This document shows, piece after piece, positions 56,700 to 64,000 of a DNA stretch of 64,000 nucleotides. Position 1 is the stretch's first letter. Every line of letters begins with the position of its first letter. The stretch lies in assembly GCA_963680875.1 (NCBI GenBank), contig OY804578.1:4340001-4404000 (forward strand), written 5' to 3'. The notes below the pieces were generated by a model, which saw only the letters and a list, made by a program, of their open reading frames with translations, did not search any database and had not been told where the DNA came from. This DNA is from Bathymodiolus brooksi. Taxonomy: Eukaryota; Mollusca; Bivalvia; Mytilida; Modiolidae. Both the position numbers and the translations under genes were made by a program.

Positions 56700-59600
56700 A
56701 TATAAGTGTTAACAGTACAGCATGTGTAGACGACATCGTACTGGATATAGAATAGGAAATATAAGTGTTAACAGTACAGCATGTGTAGACGACATCGTAC
56801 TGGATATCGAATAGGAAATATAAGTATTAATAGTACTGTACAGCATGTGTAGACGACATCGTACTGGATATAGAATAAGAAATATAAGTGTTAACAGTAC
56901 AGCATGTGTAGACGACATCGTACTGTATATAGAATAGGAAATATAAATGTTAACAGTACAGCATGTGTGGACGACATCGTACTGGATATAGAATAGGAAA
57001 TATAAGTGTTAACAGTACAGCATGTGTAGACGACATCGTACTGGATATAGAATAGGAAATATAAGTGCTAACAGTACAGCATGGGTAGAAGACATCGTAC
57101 TGGATATAGAATAGGAAATATAAGTGTTAACAGTACAGCATGTGTAGACGACATCGTACTGGATATAGAATAGGAAATATAAGTGTTAACAGTACAGGAT
57201 GTGTAGACGACATCGTACTGGATATAGAATAGGAAATATAAGTGTTAACAGTACAGCATGTGTAGACGACATCGTACTGGATATAGAATAGGAAATATAA
57301 GTGTTAACAGTACAGCATGTGTAGACGACATCGTACTGGATATAGAATAGGAAATATAAGTATTAATAGTACTGTACAGCATGTGTAGACGACATCGTAC
57401 TGTATATAGCATAAGAAATATAAGTGTTAACAGTACAGCATGTGTAGACGACATCGTACTGCATATAGAATAGGAAATATAAGTGTTAACAGTACAGCAT
57501 GTGTGGACGACATCGTACTGGATATAGAATAGGAAATATAAGTATTAATAGTACAGCATGTGTAGACGACATCGTACTGGATATATAATAGGAAATATAA
57601 GTGTTAACAGTACAGCATGTGTAGACGACATCGTACTGGATATAGAATAGGAAATATAAGTATTAATTGTACTGTACAGCATGTGTAGACGACATCGCAC
57701 TGGATATAGAATAGGAAATATAAGTGTTAACAGTACAGCATGTGTAGACGACATCGTACTGGATATAGAATAGGAAATATAAGTGTTAACAGTACAGCAT
57801 GTGTAGACGACTTCGTACTGGATATAGAATAGGAAATATAAGTGTTAACAGTACAGCATGTGTAGACGACATCGTACAGGATATAGAATAGGAAATATAA
57901 GTGTTAACAGTACAGCATGTGTAGACGACATCGTACTGGATATAGAATAGGAAATATAAGTGTTAACAATACAGCATGTGTAGACGACATGGTACAGGAT
58001 ATAGAATAGAAAATATAAGTGTTAACAGTACAGCATGTGTAGACGACATCGTACTGGATATAGAATAGGAAATATAAATGTTAACAGTACAGCATGTGTA
58101 GACGACATCGCACTGGATATATAATAGGAAATATAAGTATTAATAGTACAGCATGTGTAGACGACATCATACTGGATATAGAATAGGAAATATAAGTGTT
58201 AACAGTACAGCATGTGTAGACGACATCGTACTGGATATAGAATAGGAAATATAAGTGTTAACAGTACAGCATGTGTAGACGACATCGTACTGGATATAGA
58301 ATAGGAAATATAAGTGTTAACAGTACAGCATGTGTAGACGACATCGTACTGGATATAGAACAGGAAATATAAGTGTTAACAGTACAGCATGTGTAGACGA
58401 CATCGTACTGGATATAGAATAGGAAATATAAGTGTTAACAGTACAGCATGTGTAGACGACATCGTACTGGATATATAATAGGAAATATAAGTGTTAACAG
58501 TACAGCATGTGTAGACGACATCGTACTGAATATAGAATAGGAAATATAAGTATTAATAGTACAGCATGTGTAGACGACATTGTACTGGATATAGAATAGG
58601 ACATAAAAGTATTAATAGTACAGCATGTGTAGACGACATCGTACTGGATATAGAATAGGAAATATAAGTGTTAACAGTACAGCATGTGTAGACGACATCG
58701 TACTGGATATAGAATAGGAAATATAAGTATTAATAGTACAGCATGTGTAGACGACATCGTACTGGATATAGAATAGGAAATATAAGTGTTAACAGTACAG
58801 CATGGGTAGAAGACATCGTACTGGATATAGAATAGGAAATATAAGTGTTAACAGTACAGCATGTGTAGACGACATCGTACTGGATATAGAATAGGAAATA
58901 TAAGTGTTAACAGTACAGGATGTGTAGACGACATCGTACTGGATATAGAATAGGAAATATAAGTGTTAACAGTACAGCATGTGTAGACGACATCGTACTG
59001 GATATAGAATAGGAAATATAAGTGCTAACAGTACAGCATGTGTAGACGACATCGTACTGGATATAGAATAGGAAATATAAGTATTAATAGTATTGTACAG
59101 CATGTGTAGACGACATCGTACTGGATATAGAATAGGAAATATAAGTGTTAACAGTACAGCATGTGTAGACGACATCGTACTGGATATAGAATAGGAAATA
59201 TAAGTATTAATAGTACTGTACAGCATGTGTAGACGACATCGTACTGGATATAGAATAGGAAATATAAGTATTAATAGTACAGCATGTGTAGACGACATTG
59301 TACTGGATATAGAATAGGAAATATAAGTGTTAACAGTGCAGCATGTGTAGACGACATCGTACTGGATATAGAATAGGACATATAAGTATTAATAGTACAG
59401 CATGTGTAGACGACATCGTACTGGATATAGAATAGGAAATATAAGTGTTAACAGTACAGCATGGGTAGAAGACATCGTACTGGATATAGAATAGGAAATA
59501 TAAGTGTTAACAGTACAGCATGTGTAGACGACATCGTACTGGATATAGAATAGGAAATATAAGTGTTAACAGTACAGGATGTGTAGACGACATCGTACTG

Positions 59601-60035
59601 GATATAGAATAGGAAATATAAGTGTTAACAGTACAGCATGTGTAGACGACATCGTACTGGATATAGAATAGGAAATATAAGTGTTAACAGTACAGCATGT
59701 GTAGACGACATCGTACTGGATATCTAATAGGAAATATAAGTATTAATAGTACTGTACAGCATGTGTAGACGACATCGTACTGGATATAGAATAAGAAATA
59801 TAAGTGTTAACAGTACAGCATGTGTAGACGACATCGTACTGTATATTGAATAGGAAATATAAGTGTTAACAGTACAGCATGTGTGGACGACATCGTACTG
59901 GATATAGAATAGGAAATATAAGTGTTAACAGTACAGCATGTGTAGACGACATCGTACTGGATATAGAATAGGAAATATAAGTGTTAACAGTACAGCATGG
60001 GTAGAAGACATCGTACTGGATATAGAATAGGAAAT
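56700..60035 (+). repeat. 3,334-bp tandem repeat, copy 1
   Basis: The spacing is 56 monomers with six of class C, which I counted directly. Markers shared with copy 2 include GATATCGAATAGG (56,807 and 60,141), GTGTGGACG, the CTTCGT block (57,811 and 61,145), GGACATAAAAG, AAGTGCTAAC, a class C unit with AGTATTGTAC, and CAGTGCAGC. A GTATATAGCATAAG unit at about 57,410 is private to copy 1. Confidence 0.87.
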
Positions 60036-63000
60036 ATAAGTGTTAACAGTACAGCATGTGTAGACGACATCGTACTGGATATAGAATAGGAAATATAAGT
60101 GTTAACAGTACAGCATGTGTAGACGACATCGTACTGGATATCGAATAGGAAATATAAGTATTAATAGTACTGTACAGCATGTGTAGACGACATCGTACTG
60201 GATATAGAATAAGAAATATAAGTGTTAACAGTACAGCATGTGTAGACGACATCGTACTGTATATAGAATAGGAAATATAAGTGTTAACAGTACAGCATGT
60301 GTGGACGACATCGTACTGGATATAGAATAGGAAATATAAGTGTTAACAGTACAGCATGTGTAGACGACATCGTACTGGATATAGAATAGGAAATATAAGT
60401 GTTAACAGTACAGCATGGGTAGAAGACATCGTACTGGATATAGAATAGGAAATATAAGTGTTAACAGTACAGCATGTGTAGACGACATCGTACTGGATAT
60501 AGAATAGGAAATATAAGTGTTAACAGTACAGGATGTGTAGACGACATCGTACTGGATATAGAATAGGAAATATAAGTGTTAACAGTACAGCATGTGTAGA
60601 CGACATCGTACTGGATATAGAATAGGAAATATAAGTGTTAACAGTACAGCATGTGTAGACGACATCGTACTGGATATAGAATAGGAAATATAAGTATTAA
60701 TAGTACTGTACAGCATGTGTAGACGACATCGTACTGTATATAGAATAAGAAATATAAGTGTTAACAGTACAGCATGTGTAGACGACATCGTACTGCATAT
60801 AGAATAGGAAATATAAGTGTTAACAGTACAGCATGTGTGGACGACATCGTACTGGATATAGAATAGGAAATATAAGTATTAATAGTACAGCATGTGTAGA
60901 CGACATCGTACTGGATATATAATAGGAAATATAAGTGTTAACAGTACAGCATGTGTAGACGACATCGTACTGGATATAGAATAGGAAATATAAGTTTTAA
61001 TTGTACTGTACAGCATGTGTAGACGACATCGCACTGGATATAGAATAGGAAATATAAGTGTTAACAGTACAGCATGTGTAGACGACATCGTACTGGATAT
61101 AGAATAGGAAATATAAGTGTTAACAGTACAGCATGTGTAGACGACTTCGTACTGGATATAGAATAGGAAATATAAGTGTTAACAGTACAGCATGTGTAGA
61201 CGACATCGTACAGGATATAGAATAGGAAATATAAGTGTTAACAGTACAGCATGTGTAGACGACATCGTACTGGATATAGAATAGGAAATATAAGTGTTAA
61301 CAATACAGCATGTGTAGACGACATGGTACAGGATATAGAATAGGAAATATAAGTGTTAACAGTACAGCATGTGTAGACGACATCGTACTGGATATAGAAT
61401 AGGAAATATAAATGTTAACAGTACAGCATGTGTAGACGACATCGCACTGGATATATAATAGGAAATATAAGTATTAATAGTACAGCATGTGTAGACGACA
61501 TCATACTGGATATAGAATAGGAAATATAAGTGTTAACAGTACAGCATGTGTAGACGACATCGTACTGGATATAGAATAGGAAATATAAGTGTTAACAGTA
61601 CAGCATGTGTAGACGACATCGTACTGGATATAGAATAGGAAATATAAGTGTTAACAGTACAGCATGTGTAGACGACATCGTACTGGATATAGAATAGGAA
61701 ATATAAGTGTTAACAGTACAGCATGTGTAGACGACATCGTACTGGATATAGAATAGGAAATATAAGTGTTAACAGTACAGCATGTGTAGACGACATCGTA
61801 CTGGATATATAATAGGAAATATAAGTGTTAACAGTACAGCATGTGTAGACGACATCGTACTGAATATAGAATAGGAAATATAAGTATTAATAGTACAGCA
61901 TGTGTAGACGACATTGTACTGGATATAGAATAGGACATAAAAGTATTAATAGTACAGCATGTGTAGACGACATCGTACTGGATATAGAATAGGAAATATA
62001 AGTGTTAACAGTACAGCATGTGTAGACGACATCGTACTGGATATAGAATAGGAAATATAAGTATTAATAGTACAGCATGTGTAGACGACATCGTACTGGA
62101 TATAGAATAGGAAATATAAGTGTTAACAGTACAGCATGGGTAGAAGACATCGTACTGGATATAGAATAGGAAATATAAGTGTTAACAGTACAGCATGTGT
62201 AGACGACATCGTACTGGATATAGAATAGGAAATATAAGTGTTAACAGTACAGGATGTGTAGACGACATCGTACTGGATATAGAATAGGAAATATAAGTGT
62301 TAACAGTACAGCATGTGTAGACGACATCGTACTGGATATAGAATAGGAAATATAAGTGCTAACAGTACAGCATGTGTAGACGACATCGTACTGGATATAG
62401 AATAGGAAATATAAGTATTAATAGTATTGTACAGCATGTGTAGACGACATCGTACTGGATATAGAATAGGAAATATAAGTGTTAACAGTACAGCATGTGT
62501 AGACGACATCGTACTGGATATAGAATAGGAAATATAAGTATTAATAGTACTGTACAGCATGTGTAGACGACATCGTACTGGATATAGAATAGGAAATATA
62601 AGTATTAATAGTACAGCATGTGTAGACGACATTGTACTGGATATAGAATAGGAAATATAAGTGTTAACAGTGCAGCATGTGTAGACGACATCGTACTGGA
62701 TATAGAATAGGACATATAAGTATTAATAGTACAGCATGTGTAGACGACATCGTACTGGATATAGAATAGGAAATATAAGAGTTAACAGTACAGCATGGGT
62801 AGAAGACATCGTACTGGATATAGAATAGGAAATATAAGTGTTAACAGTACAGCATGTGTAGACGACATCGTACTGGATATAGAATAGGAAATATAAGTGT
62901 TAACAGTACAGGATGTGTAGACGACATCGTACTGGATATAGAATAGGAAATATAAGTGTTAACAGTACAGCATGTGTAGACGACATCGTACTGGATATCG

Positions 63001-64000
63001 AATAGGAAATATAAGTATTAATAGTACTGTACAGCATGTGTAGACGACATCGTACTGGATATAGAATAAGAAATATAAGTGTTAACAGTACAGCATGTGT
63101 AGACGACATCGTACTGTATATTGAATAGGAAATATAAGTGTTAACAGTACAGCATGTGTGGACGACATCGTACTGGATATAGAATAGGAAATATAAGTGT
63201 TAACAGTACAGCATGTGTAGACGACATCGTACTGGATATAGAATAGGAAATATAAGTGTTAACAGTACAGCATGGGTAGAAGACATCGTACTGGATATAG
63301 AATAGGAAATATAAGTGTTAACAGTACAGCATGTGTAGACGACATCGTACTGGATATAGAATAGGAAATATAAGTGTTAACAGTACAGGATGTGTAGACG
63401 ACATCGTACTGGATATAGAATAGGAAATATAAGTGTTAACAGTACAGCATGTGTAGACGACATCGTACTGGATATAGAATAGGAAATATAAGTGTTAACA
63501 GTACAGCATGTGTAGACGACATCGTACTGGATATAGAATAGGAAATATAAGTATTAATAGTACTGTACAGCATGTGTAGACGACATCGTACTGTATATAG
63601 AATAAGAAATATAAGTGTTAACAGTACAGCATGTGTAGACGACATCGTACTGCATATAGAATAGGAAATATAAGTGTTAACAGTACAGCATGTGTGGACG
63701 ACATCGTACTGGATATAGAATAGGAAATATAAGTATTAATAGTACAGCATGTGTAGACGACATCGTACTGGATATATAATAGGAAATATAAGTGTTAACA
63801 GTACAGCATGTGTAGACGACATCGTACTGGATATAGAATAGGAAATATAAGTATTAATTGTACTGTACAGCATGTGTAGACGACATCGCACTGGATATAG
63901 AATAGGAAATATAAGTGTTAACAGTACAGCATGTGTAGACGACATCGTACTGGATATAGAATAGGAAATATAAGTGTTAACAGTACAGCATGTGTAGACG
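60036..64000 (+). repeat. 3,334-bp repeat copy 2 and start of copy 3 (2,857-bp spacing)
   Basis: Copy 2 follows copy 1 to about 62,950, where it is one class A monomer shorter (offset drops to 3,275). The 59.6-60.0-kb module with GTATATTGAATAGG is then repeated. From about 63.3 kb a third copy begins, matching 60.4-61.1 kb at 2,857 bp (48 monomers, five class C) and running off the window. A 418-bp internal repeat (GGGTAGAAGAC at 59,999 and 60,417) explains part of the length change. Confidence 0.83.

Larger units (their letters stand above)
1..64000 (+). repeat. Tandem satellite array, 59-bp monomer, spans the whole window
   Basis: Every stretch of the window is a copy of one 59-bp unit in the same orientation. 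Fixed landmarks in the unit (numbered from the first base of the window) are GGATATAGAATAGG at 4-17, TGTTAACA at 27-34, CAGTAC at 33-38 and GCATGTGTAGACGACATCGT at 40-59. Phase counting between positions 206 and 63,736 fits 1,062 monomers with 175 five-base insertions and three one-base deletions exactly. Most monomers differ from the consensus by zero to two bases. No inversion, foreign insertion or unique sequence interrupts the array, and it continues past both window ends. The top strand is purine-rich and has twice as much G as C. Very large simple-unit arrays are known as constitutive heterochromatin of eukaryotes; chromosomal position and species cannot be read from the sequence. No gene is present anywhere in these 64 kb. 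Confidence 0.98.

Noticed and set aside
206..63945. Over a hundred minus-strand open reading frames of 67-110 codons beginning MSSTHAVLLTLIF
   Set aside because: They are read-through of the satellite. A 59-mer plus a 64-mer is 123 bp, so every class C unit restores the frame and gives a 41-residue period; the frame ends at the TTA inside TGTTAACA. Substitutions between copies show no codon-position bias that I can see, and there is no start context, domain or non-repeat sequence.
1..64000. CRISPR array
   Set aside because: Repeats directly abut each other and no part of the unit varies as unique spacers do. All 59 bases are conserved.
1..64000. Telomeric repeats, rDNA spacer or tRNA-derived repeat
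   Set aside because: There are no short G-rich telomere units, no rRNA sequence, and no recognisable RNA polymerase III A or B box in the monomer.
1..64000. CENP-B box
   Set aside because: No unit matches the core TTCG....A..CGGG pattern. The CTTCGT variant at 50,461, 52,782, 57,811 and 61,145 has TTCG, but it is not followed by the A and CGGG.
1..64000. Transposon or retroelement insertions
   Set aside because: Monomer phase can be followed without a gap through the whole window. The only non-register changes are three one-base deletions and the TGTAG duplication at about 19,328.

Overview
The whole 64-kb window is one uninterrupted tandem satellite array. I find no gene, RNA gene, transposon, CRISPR array or unique-sequence island in it. 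The unit is a 59-bp monomer (A 23, T 15, G 14, C 7 in the consensus, about 36% GC), always head-to-tail in one orientation. The array runs off both ends of the window, so neither its true length nor its flanks are visible. Walking the phase from the first to the last part of the window gives about 1,070 monomers, of which roughly 175 are 64 bp through a 5-bp insertion. Three 58-bp monomers and one odd 64-bp monomer complete the phase count. A simple-unit array of this size points to constitutive heterochromatin (pericentromeric, centromeric or subtelomeric) of a eukaryote. I do not recognise the monomer, so I name no species or satellite family.

Monomers fall into three linked classes. Class A (59 bp) carries the palindrome TGTTAACA. 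Class B (59 bp) carries TATTAATA at the same place. Class C (64 bp) carries TATTAATA plus five extra bases that turn GTACAG into GTACTGTACAG. Marker substitutions let the array be read as a patchwork of longer segments copied at distances of 359 to 5,021 bp. Almost all of these distances equal 59n + 5k (n monomers, k of class C), so copying keeps the monomer register.

Layout: (I) 1 to ~11.7 kb, segments copied at 3,954, 5,021, 1,072 and 895 bp. (II) ~11.7-18.2 kb, a nearly perfect 3,241-bp tandem duplication. (III) ~18.0-22.3 kb, nested copies at 359, 1,259, 1,441 and 1,382 bp, with one out-of-register junction near 19,330. (IV) ~22.3-24.2 kb, a return of a block seen at 2.2 and 11.9 kb. (V) ~24.2-29.8 kb, three copies at 2,395 and 1,731 bp. 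(VI) ~29.8-35.6 kb, alternating 836/777-bp units forming a 1,613-bp repeat. (VII) ~35.6-42.2 kb, mixed, with an isolated copy of a block from regions I-III at 36.2 kb. (VIII) ~42.25-50.4 kb, a 4,077-bp tandem duplication. (IX) ~50.4-64 kb, a third variant family with 1,499-, 3,334- and 2,857-bp spacings.

The many short reading frames on the minus strand (69, 77 or 110 codons) are by-products of the repeat: one 59-mer plus one 64-mer is 123 bp, or 41 codons. They are not annotated as genes. What merits a second look is the internal biology of the satellite: the paired palindrome switch, the absence of a fixed higher-order period, transitions of every type at the two CpGs, and recent multi-kilobase duplications.
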